Numbered from the stretch's first letter, positions 13,801-25,773 are shown. The stretch is DNA of 64,000 nt from Lingula anatina (GCF_001039355.2 NW_019775702.1:714697-778696); one strand, 5' to 3'. Program-made: numbers and translations. The notes: generated by a model not told the origin, from the sequence alone.

Positions 13801-14557
13801 TCTCGCAGAAAATTAAGTATTGTACCAAAGTGCTTCCCACAGCGATCTATAAGGATCCAACCTGTTCATGCAAAAATTAATGTTGTAATTTGTAAGTTGT
13901 GGCAGAACTTCTTGAAATCAAATTCCAAGATGTACAATTATACCACAAAGAATATTTCTTTTTTACTGTATTTATAGTTTTTTATTGGTTAGCTAATATG
14001 TCAGGTTTTAAAATGTTATTTGTATAGATGTAGACTGTGGTATGCAGGGTAGATGGACTTGAGGTTGAGGCCTTTGCTTTCATGCATTAGCAGACAGTAC
14101 ATATCAGAATCGTCAATACATGTAGGAGTGCTTATGCATGAATTTTCGTGCTAGGTGGACATGTGCATTATTAAATATAAAGATTCCTCAACAAACCAAT
14201 GTGGCAGCTAAACACAATTCTGAGAAACTCAGACCTCGCCTATTGAAGCTGTATAACTTCAACAAATTGGGTAAATATCAAGTACCTTCATATACACTTC
14301 CAAAATACACGCCCAGTTTAAAAATTAGTAGCATTTGCTGCCAACTAACCTTCTGAGTCTGTTAAGACCTCCATACGACCGCTAAACATTGCTCTCAGCA
14401 TATTGTCGTGCTTCGTTAATGTCCCTATAGTTGTGTAGTGCAATGATCCACCCACATTTAACTTCACATATTTAGACGCATTTCCTTTGATGACAGTTCG
14501 GGCAGTGTCTCCATTCCCGACATTCGGCTCAGATTTAAGTGCCGGTTCTCCCGACAT
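10858..14557 (-). CDS. BACURD family BTB protein (TNFAIP1/KCTD10/KCTD13-like), copy 1
   Basis: Five coding exons (high to low): 14350-14557, 13602-13861, 13279-13331, 11238-11436, 10858-11058. All junctions are GT-AG and in phase, giving about 306 residues. A BTB/T1 domain ([52 protein letters not shown]) leads. It is followed by the conserved [51 protein letters not shown] and [11 protein letters not shown] blocks, and an acidic-basic tail. Family members are substrate adaptors for cullin-3 ubiquitin ligases; RhoA and PCNA/pol-delta are known mammalian partners. The MSGE start at 14557 resembles vertebrate KCTD10. An in-frame ATG at 14623 would add 22 residues. It lies head-to-head with IFT20. 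One intron carries a 1.27-kb hAT element absent from copy 2. Confidence 0.93.
11807..13076 (-). mobile_element. Non-autonomous hAT-like element (6-bp TSD) in a BACURD intron
   Basis: A perfect 15-bp terminal inverted repeat, CAGTGATTGGGAAGG, is at 11807-11821 and 13062-13076. The element is flanked by the 6-bp direct repeat CATATT (11801-11806, 13077-13082). The second block copy has a single CATATT at this point (around 24286-24291), an exact empty site. The element holds a 116-codon minus-strand frame (12364-12711) that lacks any catalytic domain. A CAGTG-type terminus with a 6-bp duplication fits a hAT6-type element. That subclass is inferred from termini only. Confidence 0.85.
12364..12711 (-). 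pseudogene. Transposase N-terminal remnant inside the hAT-like element
   Basis: This is a 115-residue open frame, basic at its start and then Ser/Thr-rich. An early QPTLVSLF stretch resembles a PCNA-binding PIP box. No zinc finger, DDE residues or dimerisation domain is present, so it cannot be a complete transposase. It may be the first exon left after internal deletion of an autonomous relative. No homology search was possible. Confidence 0.4.
14085..14155. mobile_element. Fragment related to the 46.3-kb palindromic repeat
   Basis: This BACURD intron stretch shares GACAGTACATATCAGAA, CGTCAAT, GGAGTGCT and GCATGAATTTT, in the same order, with one arm of the long palindrome at 46262-46381. 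The matching stretch in block copy 2 is near 25300-25372. It is not palindromic here, so it may be a decayed or half copy of the same small element. Confidence 0.65.
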
Positions 14558-14945
14558 GGTGGGAGTTCGATTAAAATTAACACAACCAACGTTCTTGGAA
14601 TAGTGTTCCCCGTCGTCTGTCAACCGACGGGGAAGTTATGAACCGGTGTCGCAGATTATTTCAAGCTTATATATAGAAGCTTATTTTCAGCTCATGAGTA
14701 ATCTAATCTGAGGTCACCGATACAGAAAAAGTCAGCACATATTTGGAACATATTTAAAGGATAATATAAATAGAATAAAAATTCCATGATATTGTGAAAT
14801 CTAATTTTCATGTACAATAATGTACATATCTATTTATTTTTATTCAATGATAATCAAATGATACCCTCAGGTCACTTTCTTGTCTTTACAAAACTATTTG
14901 CAGGTATCCAGATAGCTCTTCTTAGCAACATTCCAGTGTTTGAAA
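14558..14945. promoter_or_regulatory. Divergent promoter between BACURD and IFT20, copy 1
   Basis: The BACURD start (14557, minus) and the IFT20 start (14946, plus) are 388 bp apart and point away from each other, so both 5' UTRs and core promoters must share this space. No canonical TATA box stands out. The arrangement fits a bidirectional housekeeping promoter. Confidence 0.65.
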
Positions 14946-16436
14946 ATGGCGGACGAGGCACTTGCCAGAGCGGGTCTTCATTTTGACGAGTTAAATAAGA
15001 TAAGGGTGCTTGAGCCAGAGGTGTCTCAAGATACCACAGAATTGAAGGAAGAATGTAAAGATTTTGTAGATAGTAAGTACCCGTGATAAACTCGCCATAC
15101 ATAAGTGTTATTCCTTTGATATGATAAGAGAAGATAATAATAAGTGAAAATTAAATAAAGTTCAGAACTCGAAATGGGGTTAAAAACTGTGGATAGTATT
15201 TTGTAGTCGGCTTTGGTTTAAGTAATACATTGCTGATAATTAAAATTTGAAATTCTTAATTTTACATCATAAAATGGCATACTGTTCATTTTTTTAAAAA
15301 GTGTTTTTGACCTTTTCGAAAAAGTTCACTTTAGTTTCTAGATGTAAGTTAAGTCATTTAGACTTCAGGTTTTATAATATCTTGTATGCTATGATGTCAA
15401 TTAAAAATTGTCAGATACCCAGGTTGTATCAATATATGGAAACCATAGTACATATAGTTATATCACAAAGATTTTGTTATGCACATGTCAGAAAAGGCAT
15501 TTGAAGACAAGATATACTATACATTCAAGTTCAGATACGATTTTTGCCAATTAAAGTCAGAACCCCATGGTTTTGTGCCTTAAGCATGCCTCAAGCCCAG
15601 TTTTAAAGATTGCCAAGCCATTTCTTTCTACTTTTTGCTAAAAAAAACCCAAATCATGTCGGATATTTGAGCAATTGTAAAAATTATAAAAAATTTTCTG
15701 AAGCTACTTGGACATATTCATAACAAGCTCTCTACATTTTTGTATTACAGAAATGGGTGAATTTCAGAAGATAGTGGGATCATTTATAGATATGGTAGAC
15801 AAAGTGTCAAAAGAAGTTGAAAAAGAAAAAATGAAGGCAAGTTCACAATAAGATCGACTATTACCAGATTTTACTGATCAGATATGTATTTTATTTGGTG
15901 CTATAATTTATAAAGAAACAATTCAATCTGTCAATCAAGTGTAAGGTTGGAAATGAAGATGGAGGTGATGCTCAAATTTGAATATTACAAAACGGTGTGC
16001 TACATATTTCCAATAATCCATTATCATGATATTGAATTTTTATGTCAACTTTGTCTGTTCACAGGCTATTGGATCCAGGAATCTCCTTAAATCAATTGCA
16101 AAACAAAGAGAGGCTCAGCAACAGCAGCTACAGGCATTATTAGCTGAAAAGAAAATGCAGTCAGAAAGGTACATTTTTCTTTTATTCAAGTAATTTACCT
16201 CTTGTAATTTTAGTGTTTCATTTGGCATAAAATTGACATTTCAGTCTTTATAACTTGAAAATGTGCTGCAGAGAGCTGTAATGCATTGAGTAAAATTTTT
16301 GTCTTGTTATTGGCATCAGTAGTTATAAAGCAACTTTTGCTGTTTTTTTTTCAGGTTACGAGTACAATATGAAGCTTTACAAAAGGAAGAGGCAGAGCAA
16401 AATGAATTTATTGAACAGTTCATTTTACAAAAATGA
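14946..16436 (+). CDS. IFT20: Intraflagellar transport protein 20, copy 1
   Basis: Four coding exons: 14946-15072, 15751-15836, 16065-16168, 16355-16436. They give 132 residues, the length of human IFT20. Conserved runs include [41 protein letters not shown] and [12 protein letters not shown]. The C-terminal half is a coiled coil. IFT20 is an IFT-B subunit that also works at the Golgi to sort ciliary membrane cargo. The second intron starts with GC (exon ...ATGAAG, then gcaagt) and ends with AG. The reading frame and the KMKAIG match require this GC-AG junction. The gene is head-to-head with BACURD and convergent with HSP70. Confidence 0.95.
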
Positions 16437-17645
16437 AACTCTCAACTGGACTGTGATATCTTATTAAAGAAAAGCAAATTGTATGTTTTTGTAGCATGGG
16501 AAAGCAGGAAGGTTTTCATGTATTCCACAGGACAGGAGCACAGCAGTGCGCTTTTCTTTTTATGTAACTGACTAAGCAGAACTACTTTGCAACACATAAC
16601 CAGTGCCAGATTATTCACTGAACATCAGTGCAGAGGTCGACCTTTTTTCAGAAAACAAGTGAACTGCAATATCTCCTATCGGTCTCATACATTGAGGCGT
16701 GTCAACTTGGGTTTTAAATATTTGCCAATTCATAATTGTATTATGTTGAAAGCAGTACAGTACTCTTGCAATTTATAGAGTATTCGTTAGGTTTTTTTTT
16801 AACATTTTGAATGACACGTACAATCTACAACCATTAACCCCAAAAATATATTGTTAAATTAAAGACAGAAAAAAAAGCAACTTTCTTGTTACTAAAGTGA
16901 TGCTTGTTATTCTTACTTACTCTTTGAAATATATTTTTTCGTATGTGACCTTGAAGTTCTAAGTTTATTTAAATAGTCCAGGCCCCCATTTCACGAAAAG
17001 AATATTAAATCTGTAGTTGACTAGTAGCCCGACGTAACTAAGTGATGTAAGGACTTAATTATGTTGGTAACCAAGTTCTGGGAACCCGACTTAAGTTTTT
17101 TTGTGAAACAGAGGCCAGATCAAGTCTGCTTATTTCTTCTGCTTTAACCATCAAAAAGACATAATGTAGTGTACCATTCATCAATGTGTAATTTGACCAA
17201 AATTGTAATTTAGACAAAAACAAAGCTTTAACAAAAACACAGAAGTATCAAATCCAATATATTCATTCTTTCATATTGTCAGTTTGAAACAAAAAGAGTC
17301 ATTTCTTCTTTTTCAAATTTTATTGAAAATGAAAACAAATATCACAATTGTACTTATTAAAGATTAAGTACAGATCACAGTTCTTAAAGCAACAACAGAA
17401 ACTGTTGTTATGTAACATAGAATAATATAATAGTAACAAAAATAAATTAATTTACAAACACCATACATACAACTTTTTGATTACAATAGTCAATTTTTCA
17501 ACATCCTACTTGTATAATAACTTCCTCTGATTTTACATTATCATATCAAAAGTTTATCTTTGGTATAACTCAGTAAGTTAAAAAAAGTATTTTTATATAG
17601 TATAATAGAAGTTCATTTGGCAATGATACTAGATTTTCTGCTGGA
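16437..17645. other. Convergent 3' spacer between IFT20 and HSP70, copy 1
   Basis: No gene is seen. A minus-strand AATAAA (plus-strand 17319-17324), about 320 bp past the HSP70 stop, is a candidate polyadenylation signal for HSP70. Copy 2 lacks a short stretch of roughly 40 bp that is present here near 17149-17190. Confidence 0.5.
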
Positions 17646-19556
17646 TTAGTCCACTTCCTCCACAGTGGGGCCACCATGTGGTCCTCCTGTAGGCTGATCT
17701 CCTGCTCCCCTCTGTCCTGCACCATGGATCTTTGCCATGATTGGTGAGCATACCTTCTCCAGCTCTTTCAGCTGATACTCAAATTCATCTTTTTCAGCCA
17801 GTGAATTATCATCTAGCCACTTCATGGTATCATTGCACTTGTTCAACACAGCATCTTTGTCTTCAGAGGAAATCTTGCCTGCTCCATCTTCAGCAGCCTG
17901 CTTGTAGCTGAACATCATGGATTCTAACTTGTTTCTGGCTGCTATTTTTTCACGCTGCATTTCATCTTCTTTGCTGTACTTCTCTGCCTCGGAGACCATA
18001 CGATCAATGTCCTCCTTGGACAGTCTGCCTTTGTCATTTGTAATGGTGATGTTGTTGGACTTGCCTGTGCTCTTGTCTTGTGCTGTTACATGCAGGATGC
18101 TGTTAGCGTCAATGTCAAAAGTCACCTCAATCTGAGGGACACCACGGGGGGCAGGGGGGATGCCACTTAGCTCAAATGTGCCCAGTTTATGATTGTCCTT
18201 GGTCATTGCCCTCTCACCTTCAAACACCTGGATGCTGACCCCTGGTTGATTGTCGGCATAAGTGGTGAATATCTGCGATGTCTTGGTGGGAATACGTGTG
18301 TTGCGGGTGACCAAGTTTGTCATGACACCTCCAGCTGTTTCAATACCCAGTGACAGAGGCACAACATCAATGAGCAACACATCTTTTACAGTGTCATCCT
18401 GGACTCCAGTCAATATGGCTGCCTGGACTGCAGCTCCATAAGCAACAGCCTCATCTGGGTTAATGGACTGGTTCAGTTCTTTTCCATTCATAAAATCTTT
18501 CAGCATTTTCTGGATCTTGGGTATACGTGTAGACCCACCCACCAGGACAATTTCTGCAATTTGTGACTTGTCTAGTTTAGCATCTAAAAGAGCTTTTTCA
18601 ACTGGTACAAGAGTAGAACGGAAAAGGTCAGCACACAGTTCCTCGAATCTGGCCCTGCTGATGCTGGAATAAAAGTCAACACCTTCATACAGGGAATCTA
18701 TTTCTATGTTGGCCTGGGAACTGCTGGACAGGGTTCTCTTTGCTCTCTCACATGCTGTTCTGAGACGTCGCATTGCTCTGTTATTACCACTGATGTCTTT
18801 TTTGTATTTGCGCTTGAATTCCTGTACGAAGTGGTTGACCATCCTGTTGTCAAAGTCTTCACCACCAAGGTGTGTATCACCAGCAGTAGAGCGTACCTCA
18901 AACAAGGATCCATCAGCAATTGACAGGATTGAAACATCAAAAGTGCCACCACCCAGGTCAAAAATTAGGACATTTTTCTCACCCTGTAGCTTCTTGTCTA
19001 GTCCATAAGCAAGGGCAGCAGCTGTTGGCTCATTGATAATACGAAGTACTTTCAGACCTGCTATTGCACCAGCATCTTTAGTGGCCTGTCTTTGTGAGTC
19101 ATTAAAGTAGGCTGGCACAGTGATAACAGCTTCGTTGACCTTCTGACCCAAGTATGCTTCTGCTGTCTCTTTCATCTTAGTGAGAACCATAGAGCTTATT
19201 TCTTCAGGAGTGCATTTCTTGGTCTCACCTTTGTATTCAACTTGAACCTTGGGTTTACCGCCATCGTTCACAATCTTGAAGGGCCAGTGTTTGCTGTCTG
19301 CCTGCACCGCTGGATCATCAAATTTACGGCCAATCAGTCTCTTTGCGTCGAACACTGTGTTCTGTGGGTTGAGGGCAACTTGATTTTTAGCCGCATCGCC
19401 GATCAATCTCTCACTGTCTGTGAAGGCAACGTAGCTCGGTGTCGTTCGGTTGCCCTGGTCGTTTGCGATGATTTCAACCTTTCCATGCTGATAAACACCA
19501 ACACAGGAGAAGGTTGTCCCCAAGTCAATACCTATCGCTGGAGCTTTCCCTGGCAT
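17646..19556 (-). CDS. Cytosolic heat-shock protein 70, intronless, copy 1
   Basis: This is a single 636-codon open frame, so it is uninterrupted by introns as is usual for stress-inducible HSP70 genes. The three HSP70 signatures are present: IDLGTTFS (10-17), [14 protein letters not shown] (about 198-211) and [13 protein letters not shown] (about 335-347). The EEVD end (633-636) marks the nucleo-cytosolic form and binds TPR co-chaperones such as HOP and CHIP. The ATPase domain spans about 1-385, followed by the substrate-binding beta domain and helical lid. The tail before EEVD is short and Gly-rich without GGMP repeats. Upstream lie a TATA box and heat-shock elements. The protein differs from copy 2 at residue 548 (Met here, Ile there). 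Confidence 0.97.
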   Translation of the reverse strand: MPGKAPAIGIDLGTTFSCVGVYQHGKVEIIANDQGNRTTPSYVAFTDSERLIGDAAKNQVALNPQNTVFDAKRLIGRKFDDPAVQADSKHWPFKIVNDGGKPKVQVEYKGETKKCTPEEISSMVLTKMKETAEAYLGQKVNEAVITVPAYFNDSQRQATKDAGAIAGLKVLRIINEPTAAALAYGLDKKLQGEKNVLIFDLGGGTFDVSILSIADGSLFEVRSTAGDTHLGGEDFDNRMVNHFVQEFKRKYKKDISGNNRAMRRLRTACERAKRTLSSSSQANIEIDSLYEGVDFYSSISRARFEELCADLFRSTLVPVEKALLDAKLDKSQIAEIVLVGGSTRIPKIQKMLKDFMNGKELNQSINPDEAVAYGAAVQAAILTGVQDDTVKDVLLIDVVPLSLGIETAGGVMTNLVTRNTRIPTKTSQIFTTYADNQPGVSIQVFEGERAMTKDNHKLGTFELSGIPPAPRGVPQIEVTFDIDANSILHVTAQDKSTGKSNNITITNDKGRLSKEDIDRMVSEAEKYSKEDEMQREKIAARNKLESMMFSYKQAAEDGAGKISSEDKDAVLNKCNDTMKWLDDNSLAEKDEFEYQLKELEKVCSPIMAKIHGAGQRGAGDQPTGGPHGGPTVEEVD

Positions 19557-19701
19557 GTTGTCGTTTTACTTTAACTTGCGATGAATAAAAACGATGAGAA
19601 AATGTATAGCGTATGGTTCGCTTTTCGCTAGCCAATACCTTTTTCTTGCTTATTTCTGTCTTTGAATTTAGACAACTGATCTCTGTGTCGCACGTAACGC
19701 C

Positions 19702-19831
19702 CTTATATACCGTATCCATGTCTATTTCTGTGTATTCCAGTTGATTCTAAATCTTGAAGCTGCGAGAAAGACCTCGAAACTCCTGATTCCGCGTGCTTCT
19801 GTTTACGGAAGTTTCTAGCATCGTGACGTCA
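19702..19831 (-). promoter_or_regulatory. HSP70 promoter, copy 1: TATA box, heat-shock elements, CRE
   Basis: On the minus strand GTATATAAG (19702-19710) lies about 150 bp above the ATG. Upstream are several GAA/TTC pentamer arms, including a perfect GAAnnTTC unit at 19808-19815, with others scattered between 19744 and 19800. These fit heat-shock-factor binding. A palindromic TGACGTCA (19824-19831) matches the CRE/ATF consensus. All are preserved in copy 2. Confidence 0.75.
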
Positions 19832-20452
19832 TCGGCGCAGTAGGTTGCGCAAATGCCTATATTGTATGTGCATTCACTTCCGTTTTCAATTGCTCGCTTG
19901 GAAAGAAGAGAAACGCTGCAGGGCTTACAATATAGGATGCCAAATATTACCCAAGGTGTGGAAGTCTGGGAAGTTGATCCTAAGGATACAACTCGCTTCA
20001 TTGTCAGTTCTGGTTATCTACCTCTACCAGTACAGATTACACCTAGTCTAGGATTTAATTTGACGTTAAAAATGAAATATTACGATGCTAGGCTTGATCA
20101 TCATCTCAATGTCACGATCTTTATCTAAATCGCGGCGTCACAACGAAAAGAACTTTCGAGAACATTCTAGAATTCAGTATGATGCCAAGTTCTTATGGAA
20201 TAGTATTTAATGGTTAAGTGCTAACAGAAAGTTCCAGTTCATGCCACTATTGTATTATTAATACGAAGTCATTTTGGCAGAAACTACCAGAATTCGGAAC
20301 CCTTCCATGCACTTTTCATTACTAAATGTAACTGATAATTACTGTATTACGGTTATGAGTATTAATGTATGCCTTTTGCTGTACAAACTGCTTTTTGCTG
20401 TACCCTGTTTGGAATTGGACTGCCTCCTAAGACACTATCGGATTCACACCGC
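19832..20452. other. Region upstream of HSP70 copy 1, no gene supported
   Basis: A plus-strand frame (19853-20128) is open in copy 1. In copy 2 an early base change removes its first Met and an insertion alters its end. It shows no domain. I treat the stretch as intergenic, possibly the 5' UTR of an unrecognised transcript. Confidence 0.4.
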
Positions 20453-20453
20453 N
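20453..20453. other. Single-N assembly join
   Basis: A lone N sits between the end of block copy 1 and the start of block copy 2. The N at 1163 is flanked in the same way by a duplicated stretch. It is most simply a placeholder between contigs. Confidence 0.9.
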
Positions 20454-21573
20454 TGTATATAAAGCGAGCGTACCCTAGGTTCTAGATTGTGGTATTGCCA
20501 GCTCGATCTTGATTTCATATATGACCCACATCAGCAATACCGTAAAGCTGTTAACACTGTAAAGCTAACACATGGAAAAGTAAAGTGACAAGCTAGCTTT
20601 ATAGTGCCCTGACACTCCGGGTAAGAGAGCCTGGATTTCCAATACCGCGTTTAGCCAGGTCACCAACTCACCCCGTTCAAAATTTCTATTTAGATACTTA
20701 ACTTATTATATGTAAACGTCAGTTCGGATTGAACAAAATGTAGATAAATCTTAAGATCATCTGAAGATTGTAGCTTGAAGGAATATTTACTAGGAATTTC
20801 ACCCATTTTTTTTTTTATTTGCAAGTCGACAGTATAATGGCCCTTTAGTTTTAAAAACTGAAGAGGAAGGCATCCAAGACAGAGAACGTTTTTGAAAAAC
20901 GCATCTTCCCTGAAACAGATTGGTATGCCTTACAAGCACTACAATAAAAATTACCAGTAGAAATTTGCAAATTGGACACATTATTAAATCGGGAAATAGA
21001 AACATGTTGACTGGTGCCTGCTTTATGTGTCTAAGATTTATATGAACATATTTCAATGTCAGTACTATGTACACTTTTAAAGAAATCAAATGTAATACAG
21101 TTCTAGTATGCAATTTCCAGATTGTGTGTCTAAACTCCTAATGGAAGTGATGGGTTACTGGAGGAGGAGATGGTCGAACAAAGACTGTGTCCATAGAAGA
21201 ATGTTTACAGATTACCAGACAAAAACCAATTGGTTATAATAATTTGTATCACATTGTACTAGTGTGTTCAAATACAGTAAATGACATTCCAGTGACAGTT
21301 TAAATGAAGACATGATAACATTTAAAGTTTGTTAAACGTTGTCCTTACTTTATTAACTTAAAAGAGAAATGACATATTTTCTTGCTTTCCTTAACATTTG
21401 AAACATTTGATAAAGGTGTGAGATGTCTTTTAATTGTATCAAACTTACAGTTTTCGCTGATTCAAGCAGTCAATCCTTGCACCCACTCCCCTTCTTCATT
21501 CCCATAAAAGGACAATATCACAAAGTTATTTTAAAAGTTTTTATACAAGTCTTTTTTTTCTGAAACAAATGGT

Positions 21574-24500
21574 TTATTTCCGTCGTAATCTATCTACACC
21601 TCTCTCGATCCTCTCCCTCTCTTCCTCATCATCACTGTGATAACCAGCCACTGTGGCGCCTACGGTGTGTCCTCTAGTGGCCTGCATCAGCTCTGCATCA
21701 GGACCCTTGTCACGATTTTCATATAGCAATACATTCAGTGTCTCTTCATATATTCTTGCCTCAGGAAACTCAACCTGTTGATACATTTTAAAGCAGCCAT
21801 TAACAAGGCAGCAAAGCTGTCAAATGTACAGACAAAAAGCAGGAAATAACAAAATAGGCTACTGTCAATTCTGATGCAAAAGTACATTATGTTAAACTGC
21901 AAATTCAACATCAAATTTTAATTTTGCTCAACAGGTAATACCAATGTAAGTAAAATGTGTAACAAGCATAAGGCTTTGGGCCCATGGGAGTTCAAGTTCA
22001 CACTTTGAAAATGTAAAACTTCCAGAAAAAGAAGTCAATTAGACTGCTTTTCCAACTCAGGCTGCACTTTAGTCCTGTATTTCTTTTTTGAAAGTTTGGC
22101 AATCGTAAGTAACGTGTTTTCCCCAAAATGGTCATCATGGCAGCAGCACCCAAAATTGTGTTTTCTTCTATTTTGATGCAATATTACATAATGGCTTTAA
22201 CAGCATAATGTCAATCAATTTTTAATAATAAAATAAACATATCATGGATTTTCAGAAAATGTGACTAGCATGGGTCTTCAAGCCCGTAGAACTTCAAAGT
22301 CACACATTGAAAATGCCAATATGTAAAAAATTAAATTTTCACAAAAAAATGTTTAACTGGCAGATTGCATTGCCTACTGAAGCTATATTTTAGTCCCATG
22401 TTTCTTTCCTGTAAGTTTGAGAACAGTAAGTGACATGGTTTTTCTTAAATGGTCATCATGGGAGCAGTGCCCAAAATAGGTTTTTTTCAAATTTTGATGC
22501 AATATTACATAATGTTTAACAGCATAATGACCATCAATTTTTAATAATAAAATATTAGTATCATGGATATTCAGAAAATGTGACTAGCAAAGGTCTTCAG
22601 GCCCATGGAACTTCAAAGTCACAACTTGAAAAAGCCAAAATGTAAACAAGACAGCACTGTTCTGAGATGTTTTTTTTTTCATTTTTTACAATTTTTAACA
22701 TAAAACAAAATTAACAGTTTACTGCCATTTTTATATGATCAACTAAGAAAATTGATGAGTTGGGAAAAATATCAATAGAACAGTGTTAAATGTCCAATTT
22801 CTTCCATTCTGAGATTCTGAACACAGTGAATGATTGAATCTGACAAACTGCAATGATATGAGTTTATTTCCATTTTTGACACTTTATTACACAATACACG
22901 ATAACAAGTTTACCATCATTTTTACAAAGTCAACTAACAATGTTGTAAAGATGCAGGAAATGTCAAACAAACACTTTTATGTATCTTATTAATTAAATAA
23001 TGAGACTGTTAACATGCCTAAGAATTGAATCTGAGGAAATGTGAAAAAACAGCATAACTTCTAAAATAATAGCCCGAATTTGCTGATTTTCGAACTCAAC
23101 CTGCCTTTTGGCAGGATTGACCACTCCTGTGAGTTTATTGACAATTGGCCAATCTGTTTTTCTTATATTGTGTTTACAGTGTTGCATATATACTGAAAAG
23201 TGAAAAAAAAGCATAACTACTAAAATAGTGGCCCGATCATGCTGATTTTCGAACTTGACCTGTGTTTTAGTAAGATTTATTACTCCTGTGAGTTTTATGA
23301 CAACAGGCTTATCGGTTTTCCTTAAAATATGTTTACAGTGTTGCATATATGCTTAAAAAGTGAAAAAACAGTATAACTTCTACAATAATGGCCCTATCAT
23401 GCTGATTTTCGAACTTGACCTGCGTTTTATGAATATTCATCAGCTCTGTAAATATAAAGCCAAAAAGTAAAACTGCCCTCCACTTTACAAGGAAAGTGCA
23501 TGGCGCCGGCGACGACGGCGACGACAGACGCAGGTGATGGCAATATGTACAGACACATCTGTGTCTGTACATAAAAAAGAACGGATTTTAATTTTCAAGT
23601 TTTTAATACCAGCATTTCAAAATAACTGACTGATGTTTTAGAACTTTTTTTATCTATTATGGACCAAAATGTGAACAGATCTTATTCTAATCATACATCA
23701 TATATTAATTATTCCATACCCACCTTTGTGTGTTTTTTATCTGTTCCATATACTATAGAGGTACAGCAGACCTCTGCTATTTTTGATCCATGTCCATAAA
23801 AAGACCAGCAACAGATCTCATTACTTCCAATGACGTCCTTCACAAACAAAACACGCCCATTAAATCTCAGTGATAACTTGTCAAAGAGCTCCAGGTTCCT
23901 CAATAAATTGTCATCAGAATGACTGAAATATACAAAAGAAAATTAGACACACAATCAAAAAACAAAAAGAAAGATTGGGGAAAAACAAATCTAATGCACA
24001 GGAGGCCATTTATTGGTGTAAAATATTCAATTTAGTAAACTGACATTTTCTATACCATGTTTTGAATTTCATTAAAAAATTTTGAAGGCTTTTTGAATTT
24101 CATTTGAGAAGAACAAAATTCTTTGCAAACCTTTGCTATTATAAAGACTGATGTGAAAAACTTTATTCTAATGCTTTCTGTGCAAGTAATGCAGTTTAAA
24201 TATTTTAAACACAGTATACTAACATTATATCATGGTAATTAATCACCAAATTATTTTCATTTTAAAACTAAACATTTCCCCCATGTCATATTATTTACCA
24301 AAATGTCTAACAAATTCACAAATAGTTAGAATATCACAGTTTTAAATGTATCCCCCCTATATCCTATATTACATATATTTTTTAAAGAATGGGATGAGCA
24401 TATCATAAAAATCAAACTTTTTTTTTTTTTTTTGGGGGGGGGGGCATGCATTTAAATTCATCAAAACAATTCTGCGAAATGGTTTACATTATTACCTTGT

Positions 24501-25773
24501 GTAAGAGTATTTGTTATTATGTCTATTGCACGACAACTTCACTACAGGCTGAAATGAACAGAAAATTCAAAGTTATGCAAATATACAAAATACAGTGTTA
24601 AAAGCATAATGATAATAATAAAAGGCACCAATATTTTAAAATATCAAAATATAAACAATATATAAACATTTAGAGCAAAATTAAGCAAGAGGAATAATTT
24701 TCACTGGTTATAGATGCAAAATATGTTGGTGTGTGTATAATTCTGTTCCATTAATGAATAAATGAATACAGATCAATGGTTTGCATCAGCTGTTCATCCC
24801 ATAGTCGACATATAGTTACCTTTGATGTTGAGCTGATCAGCAATTGCTCCTCTTTACTAGATGTGATCAATGGAACTTTGCAGATAGGATCCATTTCTTC
24901 TTGCTTTTTCTTCAATGCTGCTTCACATATGGTTACAAGATCTTGCACTAAATAGTACTTTGCTTCTGCTAATATCTCTGCAATTTCCCTTCTGTTGTCT
25001 GGCAGAGCCACGGACCCATCTCGCAGAAAATTAAGTATTGTACCGAAGTGCTTCCCACAGCGATCTATAAGGATCCAACCTGTTCATGCAAAAATTAATG
25101 TTGTAATTTGTAAGTTGTGGCAGAACTTCTTGAAATTAAATTCCAAGATGTAAATTATACCACAAAGAATATTTCTTTTTTACTGTATTTATAGTTTTCT
25201 ATTGGTTAGCTAATATGTCAGGTTTTAAAATGTTATTTGTATAGATGTAGACTGTGGTATGCAGGGTAGATGGACTTGAGGTTGAGGCCTTTGCTTTCAT
25301 GCGTTAGCAGACAGTACATATCAGAATCGTCAATACATGTAGGAGTGCTTATGCATGAATTTTCGTGCTAGGTGGACATGTGCATTATTAAATATAAAGA
25401 TTCCTCAACAAACCAATGTGGCAGCTAAACACAATTCTGAGAAACTCAGACCTCGCCTATTGAAGCTGTATAACTTCAACAAATTGGGTAAATATCAAGT
25501 ACCTTCATATACACTTCCAAAATACACGCCCAGTTTAAAAATTAGTAGCATTTGCTGCCAACTAACCTTCTGAGTCTGTTAAGACCTCCATACGACCGCT
25601 AAACATTGCTCTCAGCATATTGTCGTGCTTCGTTAATGTCCCTATAGTTGTGTAGTGCAATGATCCACCCACATTTAACTTCACATATTTAGACGCATTT
25701 CCTTTGATGACAGTTCGGGCAGTGTCTCCATTCCCGACATTCGGCTCAGATTTAAGTGCCGGTTCTCCCGACA
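21574..25773 (-). CDS. BACURD family BTB protein (TNFAIP1/KCTD10/KCTD13-like), copy 2
   Basis: The five exons of copy 1 are conserved at 25567-25773, 24820-25079, 24496-24548, 23724-23922 and 21574-21774, all open and in phase, with the same protein from the MSGE start. Upstream of that start one residue differs (Phe in copy 1, Cys here), which slightly favours the shorter start. The last intron holds a 1.77-kb repetitive insertion that copy 1 lacks, while this copy lacks the hAT-like insertion. It is probably the alternative allele of the copy-1 gene. Confidence 0.92.
21802..23572 (-). mobile_element. Pearl/HINE-like repetitive element in BACURD copy 2
   Basis: About 1771 bp are present here and absent from the equivalent site in copy 1 (around 11087). 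One end (about 23546-23572) is a perfect 26-bp palindrome built on TGTACAGACACA, followed inward by a GC-rich GACGACGGCGACGAC stretch. The interior has three tandem units of about 159 bp (near 23050, 23210 and 23370) and two units of roughly 300-320 bp (near 22060 and 22370). A terminal hairpin, a tandem-repeat core and no coding capacity resemble Helentron-derived (HINE, mollusc pearl) elements. That class is inferred. A second copy lies at 48900-49769. Confidence 0.7.

Larger units (their letters stand above)
9745..20450. repeat. Copy 1 of the 10.7/11.1-kb duplicated block
   Basis: This block aligns with 20457-31594 essentially throughout, from just after 9744 to the last bases before the N at 20453. 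It contains BACURD (-), IFT20 (+) and HSP70 (-). The copies differ by scattered substitutions, small indels, a 1270-bp hAT element present only here (11807-13076), and a 1.77-kb element present only in the other copy. The homology abuts the single N, so an unmerged haplotype overlap is the preferred reading. Confidence 0.9.

Noticed and set aside
14872-15102. Minus-strand 76-codon frame over IFT20 exon 1
   Set aside because: It is antisense to a well-supported exon and has no homology or splice support.
19242-19574. Antisense open frames inside HSP70 (also 18706-19008 and the copy-2 equivalents)
   Set aside because: They are shadows of a strongly biased coding sequence on the opposite strand.
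19853-20128. A 91-codon plus-strand frame upstream of HSP70
   Set aside because: Start and end are not conserved between the two block copies and no domain is visible.
22993-23572. Open frames with a repeated QVKFENQ pattern
   Set aside because: They arise from the 159-bp tandem repeat of a non-coding element; the period is a multiple of three, which repeats the peptide.
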